A stretch of DNA of 64,000 nt from Takakia lepidozioides (GCA_030704615.1 CM060731.1:60928756-60992755); one strand, 5' to 3'. Numbered from the stretch's first letter, positions 22,181 through 33,720 are shown. Notes: generated by a model not told the origin, from the letters alone. Numbers and translations are program-made.

Positions 22181-23735
22181 TGGGAGGAGTGTCTTGGAGG
22201 TAGCGGGTAACAAGCCAACTGAGTTCGGTAGCAAAGTCTTGGCGGGGTGGTGGATTTGAGTGTCATAGGGGGAGGAAGTAGAGTATTTAGCCCATAGCCA
22301 TGCTAGTCTGTCATTGGGAATGAGGCCAAGAAAACAGCCGTTGAAGGTGTAGATAGTGGACATACGAGGGCCTTGACAGATTGTGGGGGAGGTGTGTAGG
22401 ATATCCTTATCTGGATTGCATTCAGTAATGTGTATGTGTACGTTGGGGGTGGTAAGTGGTTGATGTACGTGACGGGCATCTTTGGGTTGGGTTTGGGAGA
22501 TATGTTGTTGGTGGGTATGCGAGAGGTAGTTAGTGTTGGTACGTTTGTGGAATGCGGTGAGGAGTGTGAGATTGTGGGCGGGGTCGCAATCATCATGTAA
22601 GCCAAAGAGGATTTGCCATGAGTTATCCTCAGCTGTGTAGCCAGCCCATTGGCATAGGTAATAGGTATCAACACATGTGGCCCCATATGAGTCTGTAGAA
22701 GTTTGGGTCTTAATACCTAGGATGGCTTCGATAATATATGCGTCTAGGTTATCTGGGTGGTCCTGATGAGTTGTAGGAGTGCTAGGTGAGGGGGGAGCTG
22801 GGGTGGAAGTAGTTTGCGTAAGGAAGGGCGTATGGATGTGGGCGGGAGGGATCTGGGTTGAGACCCTATCTGAGTGGGAAGAGGATATAGGGGAGGTGAA
22901 TGTGGATGGGGTGTCTCTAGTGCCATGTGTACCTGAGGTTTGAGAGGCCCTAAACATATGGAGAATAGAGGGGGATGGACCTGATCTGTAGGCAGGCAGT
23001 AAGTCGCGTTGGGTATGAGGGAAGAGTGAGCAGGGAAGATCGCATTCAAGGGTACATGATGCGGATGGGTGGCAGAGTAGGCTACGTAGGTGTTGGAGGA
23101 ACCTGCAGGTTTTGGCTGTGGCACGAGAGTGTTTAAGTGTGAATTCTCCCGGGGTTATAAGTTGAGTGCCAGTGGCGGTGGTAAGTTGGGTGAGATGAGT
23201 GATATGCCGTTCTTTGAAATAGGTGAGGAGGGGACGCTTTTGGCGGGGATGAAGGCGTTCAAAATGGGAGAGGGATGGGCTGGTATTTCAGAGCGTGTTC
23301 GAGCTGTGATATCATGTTAGGATAGCCGGGTAGGTCGGTTTGTATGCTAATACGCATTTGTCGTACGATGAGAAGTGTGCCTGCCGTGGGGGAGTGTAGG
23401 CAAGATTGGGAATGAAGAGATGGGAGGGCTTGTAGTCCATTGAATTTGTGGGCTAGGAATTCAAGAAGGCCGCGGTAGATAAGTCCCAAGCGTCCAGGGT
23501 CATTGAGAGCTTCTTGTAACTGGGTACCAAGGGTTCGGGCATATGAAATAATCAGGGGGCTGGAGCCAATGCCGTAACAGTCTGTCGGGAGTTGGGTGAG
23601 AGCACTTAGGAGTACTGGTAGGTAAGCCACATATTCACTTGGTGAGTTGGGTGATGTGTTTGTCTAGTACTTTGAGATCCGGTAGGGAGAAAGGAGCGGC
23701 GTGAAAAGAATATTGGACTTGTGGCTTGAGCACAG
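22163..23735 (-). pseudogene. LINE ORF, RT tail and chromodomain
   Basis: Frame 23630-23259 holds the RT tail. A shift near 23260 leads to RLHPRQKRPLLTYFKERHIT and on into a low-complexity Pro/Thr linker. The chromodomain lies at about 22740-22545: YIIEAILGIKTQ, then YYLCQWAGYTAEDNSW, which fits the pattern (V/Y)..I(L/V)......Y.V.W.GY....(N/D).W, with aromatic residues at expected cage positions. Chromodomains bind methylated histone tails and can direct integration to heterochromatin; here the domain sits in a LINE-type protein instead of at an integrase tail. A frameshift in an A run at about 22180 separates this frame from the next one. Confidence 0.6.
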
Positions 23736-23779
23736 AGCTGATGATTGACAGTTTGGGTCTAATGGAGACAGGGGATTTC

Positions 23780-24388
23780 AGAGACCTCGTATCGAAAGGG
23801 GATTGTCGAGAAAGTCTTGAAACAATTCGGGGACTTCTACGGCACGAGGTGGAAAATGCTCCTTATGCACCGCCATCTGCAATTGCACTTTCTGCAAGCA
23901 AAAGCTTCTTGCAAAAACACATTCTAGGAGGAGCGGAAGAGAACATAGAGAAACTGGACAGCGAAAAATTGGACGTGGTTATGGACTATTTCTGGACCCT
24001 TAGTTCACCAAATGTACGCAACCAGATCAACGCACTCAGAATGGGAACAAGGAGCACAGGTTATGTGGATAGCATCCTGGAATTGAAGCGGAGAAGCATG
24101 TACGACTTAATTCAAGACAATGTTTTTCCTGGTCAGGGGTCGTTAAAAGTGTTTTTATTCAAGATGTCGACAGTTGCGGAGGGAAGTGAAGTTAGCTTGG
24201 TCCGCAGAATGCAGCCCGGTGGCGATCTCCAGAAATCCTGGCTCATGTTTGATCATGTGAAACGTGTGAAGGGCTGGACAACCATGGCTGCCCATGTGTA
24301 CGATCCTTCTTACCAAAGGGTTATGACAATTGTAGTGTGTGACATGCAATCCGAAGACACTGAGTCTCAAATCCTGATGTGGAAGTCC
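23780..24388 (+). pseudogene. SWIM MULE transposase copy 2, N-terminal part
   Basis: Homologous to the middle of the transposase at 8365: LSSPNVRNQI, VDSILELKRRSMYDLI, SWLMFDHVKRVK, MAAHVYDPSYQRVMTI and SEDTESQILMW correspond in order to its central domain. The N-terminal third with the zinc region is missing, lost at the LINE junction. The frame stops abruptly at codon WKS, where the CACTA element begins, and resumes at 34881. Confidence 0.8.
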
Positions 24389-24399
24389 CACTACAACAA

Positions 24400-24960
24400 A
24401 ATCCGGCTTTTACGTCTGCTATTTTCCAGTCGTATCAGCCTTTTATGACTGCATGACTGCCCAGTCAGATAAACCCAGTCAGTTGTGACAAATGAGTCGT
24501 AAGCGCCATAGAGTCATATCTGCCAGTCGTGGAGCTCACTGTTGACGTGGCAACGGGGACGCCTAATCATAGTCATTGATAAGACCGTAGTAAATGACTG
24601 CAAGTCCATGTCAGCTTCACGTGGAACGGAAGGATATGCCACGTGTCACGACAAAGGGAAGGCGACAGGGTCTTCACGACTGGCATATACGACTTCCGCA
24701 AATTAACCCCAGGACAACACGTGGAAAAGACTGGACATGACACGTGGCATGACAATATGGAGCGGGAGGGTCTTTCATGACTAGCATGTATGACTTCAGA
24801 CGTTTAATCCCAGGTCCACACGTGGAGTCAAATTATGTAGGATGGGGTGGTCGTTATGACTGGAACATATGACTTCCATGGCGCACTCTGGATACTATAC
24901 GTGGCATGAGTATGGGCAAACACGAGGGGTGAAAGTGGCACGTGGCGGAGGCTTTGTGGA
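24400..24960 (+). repeat. CACTA subterminal repeats, left
   Basis: Variants of GACTGGCATATACGACTTC occur near 24679, 24779 and 24858, separated by CACACGTGG or ACACGTGGCATGA motifs (24655-24935). A matching GGCATATACGACTTC copy lies near the right end at about 34762, with ACGTGGCGGAGG close by. Such repeats are the usual binding sites of CACTA transposase. Confidence 0.7.
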
Positions 24961-27117
24961 TGGGAGGTAGTCGTGTACATGACATGGGCCTGACTCTAAC
25001 AGTATTGAAACATGAAAGCACCATTGAAAGCACACGAAAACACCATTGAAACATGAAAGCACATTTAAAATTGGAACATCGATTCAAATACAACATGACT
25101 TAATGTTCAGAGATCCGTTCCATAATCTAATCCGGTGTTGCTACAAAAATGCACAAGCTGCAAAGTCTAAGTAGACTTCCAAATGCCTGAGCAGAAGATG
25201 CATACACTGGCATCTATCGGACTTCAACAGTCCTAACATATGGCAGATGATGCACTCAAATTTGGGGCAGTCAAACACTCATCCCTTCACTTTCTAGATC
25301 TTCACAAACTTGTCACTCCAAACTGTAACATGATCTACACTGTCTCCCAACTCTGTGTGCGCTAGCTTCATGGACTTGTTGTGATACGGTAGAGGGGCGT
25401 TGGTAAGTATTACCTGTGTGATCGTGATGGCCATATACCCTTCAGGCACCATAGGTTATCCTTCACTCGCTAAAGCCCCTTGTAGACCAACAATATGGCA
25501 AGATCCTGCTGTTCCCTCGAAACCATGTCGATAAGCCGGACTTGGTCACCCACCTTCAACTGCCATCCACCCCGAAAATTGCAGGAAATGCCCAAGCATG
25601 TTCCTTCAGTCAATATCATAGCGACAATATAGTAATCTGATTCACAAAGGAACATCGCAAACAAAGTGTCAAAGCACTTGTGCACAAAATCGAAGTGGGG
25701 CATATGGAAAATAGGAGGATGGAACCCTTACCCCATTCAGGCAGTCAAGGACTGGAGGTTTGGGAGTTGTCTTGCTGACTGGCAGCACCACTTCTGCCCC
25801 TTCAACTAGCGCAGATTGTTCGTGGCCATGTACCTACACCCAAGAACATATGCTCCACACACTGGGCTGGGTTCCACAAGTACCACTCACAAATGAATCC
25901 TCGATAAGCCAAAGCACATAAGTTCCAACAATGGAATCATCTTACTTGTAATGCCCTCTGGCCAGAGACTTGTCTTATCCCAGCAACAACCTGCACAGGC
26001 AGAGCATACACTACACCTTATATTGGAGATACACCAAGCTATTTGCAAGTTAGAGCAATAGTGATGGAAAATGCGAGCAGTCCCCCTTACCAAGATAAAG
26101 ATGAACATACCAGGTTGGGTTTACTAGAGCTAAAGCTACACACAAACTTAAAATAAAACTAGACAAAGTTATGTATACACCATAAGAGGCATTGGCATAG
26201 CGCTACACAAGATTCATTGCAGAGCATTTGAGGTAAAAGGGCATGTACCAAACCGGCCGTTGCTGCAGTATTATGGGAGTCAGTATGAGTATGGCCTACA
26301 ACAGCCATAATACTAATAAAGCTCACAATGAATGCTGCAAGTATCCGATGTCCCAACCCCCCAAACAAACTTGCATTGATTCATCAAATCACCCAATCTG
26401 ACAGAGCAAAGTCTCAATTTAGCTTGCCTGTCAAACTTCAAGCTCACAAATTGTCTCACTAATGGCTCTCATCTCCATGTCAACTCAAAGCACATTACAC
26501 TCTGCAGTTACTGTTTTATTGAAAGGAAGGTGTAAGTAAAGAGCAGTTTGCAATTCATGAAGAGCAATGCCCCTTACGACCTGCATTTGAAATTAAAATG
26601 TGTCTAGACTATTCCACATAGGAAAAAGAGGCACAAGAACCTTGCATGATGTACAAAAAAATATGTTGAACAACATAACGAGGGAGTAAACTTTCAAGCA
26701 GTTCAGCCAAAGATAGAAAGCCAACCTGAAGGTGAATAGGGAGCCGGAGGCTAGCTGCCAGCTCTGAGCATGAGGCACGCTGGATGACTGCCATCTTCTC
26801 CCAATTCTTCATTGCAAACAGGGCTTGCTCCCACCAAGTATCCCTAAAGGAAGAATCAACAACATACCCTGCATGGAGTAGCCTAAGTGAAGCACTGCAA
26901 ATATTTTCCCACTATCCACATGTCAATCAGTAGCATACACGGTTTCATATCCTCTCAATTCTCCCACATCCACTTTGTCCAATGGGACCTTCGGGCCCCC
27001 CGTGGCTGTCGAACTTTCTTTCTATCTATCTTAGACAATCCCTTGAGCTTTAGTTACTTTCGGGCTGTTACTTGTTTCTTTCTTCCTCTTGTAAGCTCTC
27101 TTTGAGCTTCACGGATT
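24961..27117. other. CACTA interior, no identified gene
   Basis: Only short frames. The best is a minus-strand 77-codon stretch (25703-25470; HFDFVHKCFDTLFAMF then GWQLKVGDQVRLIDMVSREQ), which looks like a real protein fragment but which I cannot name; it may be captured host sequence. A second minus-strand frame at 26368-26159 is Ala/His-rich and hydrophobic. Confidence 0.4.
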
Positions 27118-28255
27118 GTTGGCCACTAGGGTAGGGTTCAGAATGACACACCATACAATTCCAGCTTTGCTGATGTCACCATGGACCGTTGTGCTCATTT
27201 ATAGGGCTACCACATTGACACACGCAGTTATCAGGCTTGACCCTGCACGTTTTAGGATATTACAATTGGTTGTCCACTAGGGCAGTGTTCAAAATGTCAT
27301 GTAGTACAAATCCAGCTTTTGACGATGTCACTGTGGACCACTTTGCCCATTTCTAGGGCTGCCAAGCTCGCACACACGTTGCTGGCCCCTAAGAGAATGT
27401 TCAGAATGACAAATAGTACAATTTCAGCTTTGAACATGTCACCGTGGACCGCTTTGCCTATTTTCAGGGCTGCCAAGCCTGCACACACATTGTTGGCCAC
27501 TAGGGTAGGGTTCAAAATGACATACCGTACAATTCCAGCTTTGACGATGTCACCATGGACCGTTGCGCTCGTTTCCAGGGCATTCTCCCACTCCCACAAG
27601 CATTGGCTGTCCACCAGGGCAGTATTCAGAATGTCATTTGGTATAATTCCAGCTTTGACGATGTCACAATGGACCTCTGCGCTCCTTTCCAGGGTTGCCA
27701 CACTCGCATACATATTGGTTGTCCATTAGGGTAGTGTTCAGACTGTCATTTGGTACAATTTCAGATTTGACAATGTCACCATGGACCACTTTGCCCATTT
27801 CTAGGGCTGCCAAGCTCGCATACACATTGCTGGCCCCTAAGAGAATGTTCAGAATGACAAATAGTACAATTTCAGCTTTGAACATGTCACCGTGGACCGC
27901 TTTGCCTATTTTCAGGGCTGCCAAGCCTGCACTCGCATTGTTGGCCACTAGGGTAGGGTTCAAAATGACATACCGTACAATTCCAGCTTTGACGATGTTA
28001 CCATGGACCGTTGCGCTCGTTTCCAGGGCATTCTCCCACTCGCACAAGCATTGGCTGTCCACCAGGGCAGTGTTCAGAATGGCATTTGGTATAATTCTAG
28101 TTTTGACGATGTCACAATGGACCTCTGCACTCCTTTCCAAGGTTGCCACACTCGCATACATATTGGTTGTCCACTAGGGCAGTGTTCAGACTGTCATCTG
28201 GTACAATTCCAGCTTTGACAATGTCACAATGCACCACTTTGCCCATTTCCTGATG
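27118..28255 (-). repeat. PPR-derived tandem array
   Basis: On the minus strand, about ten units of roughly 105-115 bases each encode a variant of ASLAALEMGKVVHGDIVK followed by (A/S).IVPNDILNT(A/T)LVD. This is the L-type part of a PLS pentatricopeptide repeat, without the usual P and S partners. A higher-order period of 448 bases covers four units: the frame from 28161 and the frame from 27713 are near copies. PPR proteins bind organellar RNA; here the sequence has turned into a satellite-like array inside a CACTA element, with frame shifts between blocks, so it is not expected to make a working PPR protein. Confidence 0.75.
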
Positions 28256-28443
28256 ACAATTTTTAACAAAGCTTTGCTTGTTAATATCATGTTACTGCTG
28301 CTCTCTATAATCTAATAGGCATTCATCTTTTTGACTTCATTATCCCACCCATTGACTGGTGTCTGAAAAACATTCCTTCCAAAGCTTCTCCTCATCTTTA
28401 TTATTTGTTTCTGGATACTTTCCTTTGTCATGGAATAATTACA

Positions 28444-29085
28444 TGAAGAAGGTGCCCTCACCACATTGTCCTCGACCAAGTTGTGTCTTGACCCATGGAG
28501 GATTCGACTGACCAAGAACCCAAGAGAACCTCTTGTGTGTGCTGCTTGTGTCCGTAGTCAGGTAATGTCGGATTGGTCCGTGAGAACCACCACGGTGTAA
28601 CTCAGCGGGCAGAGATTGAAACGCGACCTGCTAAGACAAAGCTGACTCTCCCAAGAACCTTATAAACATCAGGAAGAATACCAAATCATGGTACTAACAG
28701 GAGCCGAGAGCCCACATTTGTAGGATAGACAAACTTTTTCACATCGTATATTAAGAAAAAGCCACACCTTCCGATTGTGGTTGTCCCACCATCGTGAAGG
28801 ATCTTTCAAAAACTCATGCCAGCTCTGCTCCGTGCTGCAAATGCAAGGCCAAGTTTGATGAGAGGGCGAAACAAGCTGAAATAGGTCGAAGAAGAAGGTG
28901 CCATCACCACATTGTCCTCGACCTTGTGTCTTGACCAATGAAGGATTCGACTGACCATGAACCTAAGATGACCTCTTGTGTGTGCTGTTTGTGTCTATAG
29001 TTAGGTAATGTCGGATAGGTCTGTGAGAGCGGCCACAGTGCATTCGAGCAGGTAGAGATTGAAACACGGCTTGCTATCGCGATGC
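28444..29085 (+). repeat. Direct repeat pair, about 195 bp each
   Basis: GAAGAAGGTGCC.TCACCACA at 28444 and 28889 starts two copies sharing CATTGTCCTCGACC, GGATTCGACTGACCA, CCTCTTGTGTGTGCTG and GTAATGTCGGAT; they end near 28640 and 29085. The offset is 445 bases, close to the 448-base period of the adjacent PPR array. Confidence 0.7.
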
Positions 29086-29414
29086 TTCGGCACTAAGAAG
29101 ACGCAGACCCCCAAAAAACACTAAGTCCCAGCCCTGCACTCTGCGACCTAACAACCCTAAATTCGAGCCAACTTTTTGAATTTTTTGAGCGTTTTGCACC
29201 CTAACAATATATAAAAATGATTATATATTCCATGTTATTATGTGAAGGTATTTTTAGCTTTATATTTTTGTATATATATATATTCACCCTCAAAGTCGTA
29301 TCGTTTGCAGCCGTTAGATGCACTTGTATCCAACACACCACAATATTTCAACCACGCAAGCAATGATATGTAGACACGTCGTCATTTGCAATTACATCCT
29401 CGTTCTATTGCATC
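29086..29414. other. CACTA interior up to the chromovirus
   Basis: AT-rich with a TATATATATA run near 29272-29282. No coding frame. Confidence 0.4.
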
Positions 29415-30063
29415 TGTCACAGACATAGCCCAGAGGAACTTATCAAGATTAAATACCAGAAGTTACCAAGTTACCATGTCTGGAAGTTACCATGACTTAT
29501 CGTGATTTACCATGATCTACCATGATTTATCATTATTTACCAAGTTACCGGGAGTTTACCAAATTACCAAGAGTAACTTGGGAAACTGCTCAGGAAGCTT
29601 CATTTGGAGGAAACTTCTCCATCAAGATACCTCATTTGTTTAAGGAATCTTCTCCATCAAGAAACCTTTGTTTAATCTTGGAAACTTCTCTAGCAAACAA
29701 CCTCCATAAGGGAAGCTTCTTAAGGAAGTTTCTTAGTAGCCAATATATATAAGAGGCGAGACTGGACACTCTTCAGTCTCGCCAACACAAGTTCAAGCTA
29801 CTCTTGTTTCCAGTCCTAGTACTCCAGTCCAGCTTCCAGTATTCCAGTCCAGTTTCCAGTATCTAGTATTCCAGTCTAGTTTCCAGCATTCCAGTATCCA
29901 AGTCAAGTTCCAGTATCTTGTACTCTTGTCCATTGTTATAAAGATCGTCTTGATTCCTATTTACTCATCGTGCATACGGCCACGCCGACCTTGACTTCTT
30001 GTCTAGTCTTGTACCTCTAGTCTGATCTCTTGTTTGTGTTCAGTCATGTTCTTGTCCTTGACA
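29415..30063 (+). mobile_element. Chromovirus 5' LTR
   Basis: Begins TGTCACAG and ends CCTTGACA (TGTCA/TGACA ends). GCATC precedes it and ACATC follows the 3' LTR, a one-mismatch 5-base duplication. The part from about 29500 onwards is repeated at 34004-34551. TATATATAAG at 29744-29753 is a TATA box. A perfect 10-base inverted repeat (GGCGAGACTG 29755-29764, CAGTCTCGCC 29774-29783) follows it. Confidence 0.85.
29744..29785 (+). promoter_or_regulatory. TATA box, predicted start site and self-primer
   Basis: TATATATAAG is 31 bases upstream of AGTCTCGCCAA (29775-29785). If transcription starts at 29775, the first 11 bases of the mRNA are the exact complement of the primer-binding site at 30066-30076. 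The start site is inferred from TATA spacing. Confidence 0.6.
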
Positions 30064-30065
30064 GT

Positions 30066-30076
30066 TTGGCGAGACT
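30066..30076 (+). promoter_or_regulatory. Chromovirus primer-binding site
   Basis: TTGGCGAGACT lies two bases after the LTR end. It is the reverse complement of AGTCTCGCCAA in the LTR, unlike the tRNA-type sites at 6157 and 17317. Confidence 0.7.
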
Positions 30077-30101
30077 AAAGTTTGTTCCCTAGTTAGTTAA
30101 G

Positions 30102-31148
30102 ATGGAAGGCATATTTGCGGAAATGGTTGCCACATTGTAGAGTCTTCAGCTCCAGATGCAAGAACTTCGTGCATCTACTGCCCAACTACAAGCTGATCAG
30201 TCTCAAGATGTTGGCAACGCTCTCAACAATTTGCAACAACAAATTTCAGAGTTGAAGGAATCGAACAATGGATCTTCAACCTTACGAGTCCCCACTACAA
30301 CAAATCTTACTACAACGGTTCCTCCAAATCTTCAACAGATTACAAGGGAACCAAAGGTCAGCATGCCCGAAAAAATTTATGGGACGAGATCAAGATTTCG
30401 CGGTTTGGTTCAACAAATACGATTGTTCCTACGACTACATCCACAACGCTACCCTGATGAAGGTATTCAAGTGGGATTTGTGGGCACCATTCTATCCGGC
30501 ACTGCCCTATCTTGGTTTGCACCGCTATTAGAGAAAAATTCGCATTTACTATATAATTTTGAAGCGTTCATGTCCGAGTTCACTGCAACGTTTGGAGAGA
30601 ATGATAGAGAGAGAGTTGCAGAGACAAAGATGCGAAATCTTCAACAAGGAGCACGTTCAGCTTCCGTTTATGCTGCTGAATTTCAACAACTTGCGTGCGA
30701 CCTCGACTGGAATGAGAATAGTCTCATTAATCAGTTTCGATGTGGCCTAAAAGAGGATGTTAAAGATTTGTTGCTGACAATGCCAAACGTGAGTACGTTG
30801 AGCGAATTCATCACCCAAGTTATTGCATGCGATAATCGTTTATTCGAAAGACGTCAAGAGAAGCGATCTAGATGGTCGACGAAGCACTATGTCACTGCTA
30901 CTATGGCACCAAACACAACGATCTATCAGACATCCGGTAATGATCCTATGCAGATTGATGCTGTCCGATTCAAGCCATTGACGCCACAAGAAAAACAAAG
31001 ACGACGCTCGAATGGATTATGTATTTATTACGGAGAAGAAGATCACATAGCATTGAACTGTCCCAACAAGAGAAGATTCAAAGTTCGGGGCACAACTCAA
31101 GTGTTCGATACGAGGAGGTCGGAAAACGAAGATGTCCAGTCACAGTAA
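30102..31148 (+). pseudogene. Chromovirus gag, broken
   Basis: ATG at 30102 is followed in frame by TAG at 30138-30140; the frame then runs to 31148. It has a coiled-coil-like Gln-rich N-terminus, a Ty3 capsid core (LSGTALSWFAPLLE, FEAFMSEFTATFG, ARSASVYAAEFQQLACDLDW) and a C-terminal knuckle reading CIYYGEEDHIALNC. The second Cys of C-x2-C-x4-H-x4-C is Tyr, so zinc binding is probably lost. Gag would assemble the particle. Confidence 0.8.
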
Positions 31149-31189
31149 GGACCATGCGGCTGGACACCCCAAATTCCTCACTAAAAAAA

Positions 31190-33720
31190 GGTCTTTTTCT
31201 ACCTCCAGACCCTGTACCTTGTTTCACAGTTTCAGTAAAGATCAGGATGCAAAATCGAGATATCTCCGTAGAAGCACTTTTGGACTCGGGCGCTTCAGCG
31301 TGTTTTATTGACAAAGACTTTGTGTAGTAACACAATTTAATGCTCGTACGAAAGAAATTCTCGGCCCCTGTTGAAGTCATCGATGGACGACCGTTAGCAT
31401 CAGGAAATATTGACCATGAAACTCAACCCCTTGAAGTGAAGCTTAAAAATCAAGCATCACAGATTGTTTTCAATGTCATCCAGTCTCCAACGAATCCTGT
31501 GATCCTTGGATTTCCCTGGTTTGTACTTCATAATCTTGACATCGACTGGCGATCACGAAAAATTTCGGCAAGACAAAAATGCAAAAGAACCAAAGGTATT
31601 CAACCCCTGTTTCTTGGAGCTAGAGCCTTCATGAGAGCTACAAAGAAAGACGCGACATTTGCACTTTATGCGACTCCGATCAAAACCACAACAGACCAAG
31701 GTACTTCGACATTACCCACTCAATATCAAGATTTCAAGGATGTGTTCGAGAAGAAAAATACAGATATGTTGTCAGAACATCGACCTTATGATTGTGCAAT
31801 TGAGTTGCAAGAAGGAATTCAACCACCATTCAGCCCGATCTACAATTTATCTCAGATGGAGCTGGCTATTTTACGTGAATACACCGATGAAAATTTGTCA
31901 ATACGGTACAGATGACCGACTTCATCCTGTTGGTTTTCGTTCTCGCAAATTTTCAGCTGCGGAGATCAATTATGAAATCCTTGACAAAGAACTTCTAGCG
32001 ATTATCGATGCTTTTGAGGAGTGACGTCATCTATTGGAGGGAGCTAAACATCATGTCATAGTCTATACCGATCACAAAAACCTCGAGTATTTTATGAGTG
32101 TTCGTGTTTTGAATCGACGTCAAGCGAGATGGAGTATGTCACTGACAAGGTTTGATTTTGTTATTACCTACCGTCCCAGACATCTTCAAGGAAAACCAGA
32201 TGCTCTTTCTCGACGATCATACCTTGCGCCAAAAGAAGGGGATGCAGCTTTTGACCAACAGAAATCTATCATCTTGAAACCAGCAAATCTCCAAGTGAAT
32301 ATGTTATCCATGTCCACCTATGACGATGTAGAGATCATAAAGGAGATTCAGAAAGCACTGAAGAGCGACCAATTTGCCACGACACTACGAAGTCAACTAA
32401 ATCGACCTCAAGACAACCCACATGTTACAAACGACTTCGAATTCAAAGATGACTTACTTTATTTCAGGGACTTCTCTATGTACCTCCAGGACCTACACAA
32501 CTTCGAATTCTTCAAACATGTCATGATCTTCCGGCTGTAGGACATTTCGGCTTCAACAAAACAATGGAATTGATATCCAGGGACTATTGGTGGCCGCAGA
32601 TGTGGAAACTCGTGAAAGAATTTATAAAATCTTGCGACACGTGTGGTAGAGCGAAGGGACCACGACATCGACCTTACGGCCTTCTTCAACCATTACCCAT
32701 TTCCAAGGGTCCATGGTTGTCCGTGTCTATGGACTTTATTACAGACCTTCCAATTTCCAAGACCACCGATTCAATCCTTGTTATTGTAGATCGTTTTACA
32801 AATATGACACATTTCATTCCATGTAATAAGACTGTTACCGGCGAGGAAACCTCAATAATATCTACCGCATTCATGGACTCCCAAAGGACATCGTATCTGA
32901 TCGAGGACCATAGTTCATATCGAATTTCTGGAGAGGATTATTTCACATATTGGAAGATCAACCTCTCTACAACTAATCATCCACAGACTGATGGTCAAAC
33001 CGAACGTGTAAATCAGATTTTGGAGCAGTATCTTCGCTGTACGATAAATTATCACCAAGATAATTGGACGGACCTTCTGTCATTAGCTGAGTTTGCCTAC
33101 AACAACACTATACATTCTTCGACCAAGAAAAGTCCATTTTTTTTCTAATTATGGTCATCATCCTCGAGCAAACCTTTTCCACATGAAGACTGTTGGAAGC
33201 CCTGCTGTAGAAAACCTAGCTACTCATCTCACTACGATTCACAAGGAGCTTACATTCCACCTCGCAGAAACTTAAAAACAATACAAGGAGTACGCAGATC
33301 AACGTCGCCAACTCCAACCCCAGTTCAAGGTCGGAGATCGTGTGTGGTGTCTTCGACAGGACATACAAACATTGCGACCATCAAGGAAGGTTGGATTATC
33401 AACGCCTGGGACCATTCAAAATTATTCGACAAATAAATCCGGTCAGTTTTCGGCTTGAACTCACACGAAGTATGCACATCCATCCAGTCTTTCATGTTCA
33501 TTATTGGAGTTGTATCATCTATCGAATATTCCAAGAAGAGTCTCCGTACCACCTCCACCAATCGAAGTCAATCAGGAAATTGAGTATGAAGTCGACGAAG
33601 TCCTAGATTCTCGCATCAAGTATAAACGTCTTGAGTATTTCGTACATTGGAAAGGCTACGACATCAGCGAACAAACGTGGGAACCTTCATCCAACCTCGC
33701 CAATGCATCTGACTAAGTCC
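31190..33720 (+). pseudogene. Chromovirus pol: protease, RNase H, integrase, chromodomain; RT deleted
   Basis: The aspartic protease motif LLDSGASACFI is at about 31277-31310, then TAG at 31326. Frame 31340-31915 covers the protease tail and the start of RT (REYTDENL). There the sequence jumps to [18 protein letters not shown], normally some hundreds of bases downstream, so the RT palm with its YxDD box is deleted at about 31895-31905. RNase H follows ([11 protein letters not shown]) with TGA replacing Trp at 32022. Integrase has the zinc region (CDTCGRAKG), the first Asp (SMDFITDLP), a damaged second-Asp region (32880-32940) and TDGQTERVNQ with the catalytic Glu. A chromodomain ([26 protein letters not shown]; 33558-33713) ends the protein, placing it among chromoviruses, which integrate into marked chromatin. 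At least four frame breaks. Confidence 0.8.

Larger units (their letters stand above)
20025..23735 (-). mobile_element. 5'-truncated LINE with chromodomain, methyltransferase-like and RNase H regions
   Basis: Reading on the minus strand from 23735: an RT C-terminal (thumb) region (LKPQVQYSF, then YGIGSSPL and QEALNDPGRLGLIYRGLLEF), a Pro/Thr/Ser-rich linker, a chromodomain, an adenine-methyltransferase-like region, RNase H, a Cys/His cluster and a C-terminal block ending NKRKLE near 20045. The RT catalytic core is missing, as expected for 5' truncation at insertion. It separates gag of LTR element 2 from the transposase remnant at 23780. Several frameshifts are present. Confidence 0.65.

Noticed and set aside
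27297-28177. CRISPR-like array because of evenly spaced repeats
   Set aside because: Units are about 110 bases, coding-derived and without short conserved repeat/unique spacer structure; the genome is a plant.
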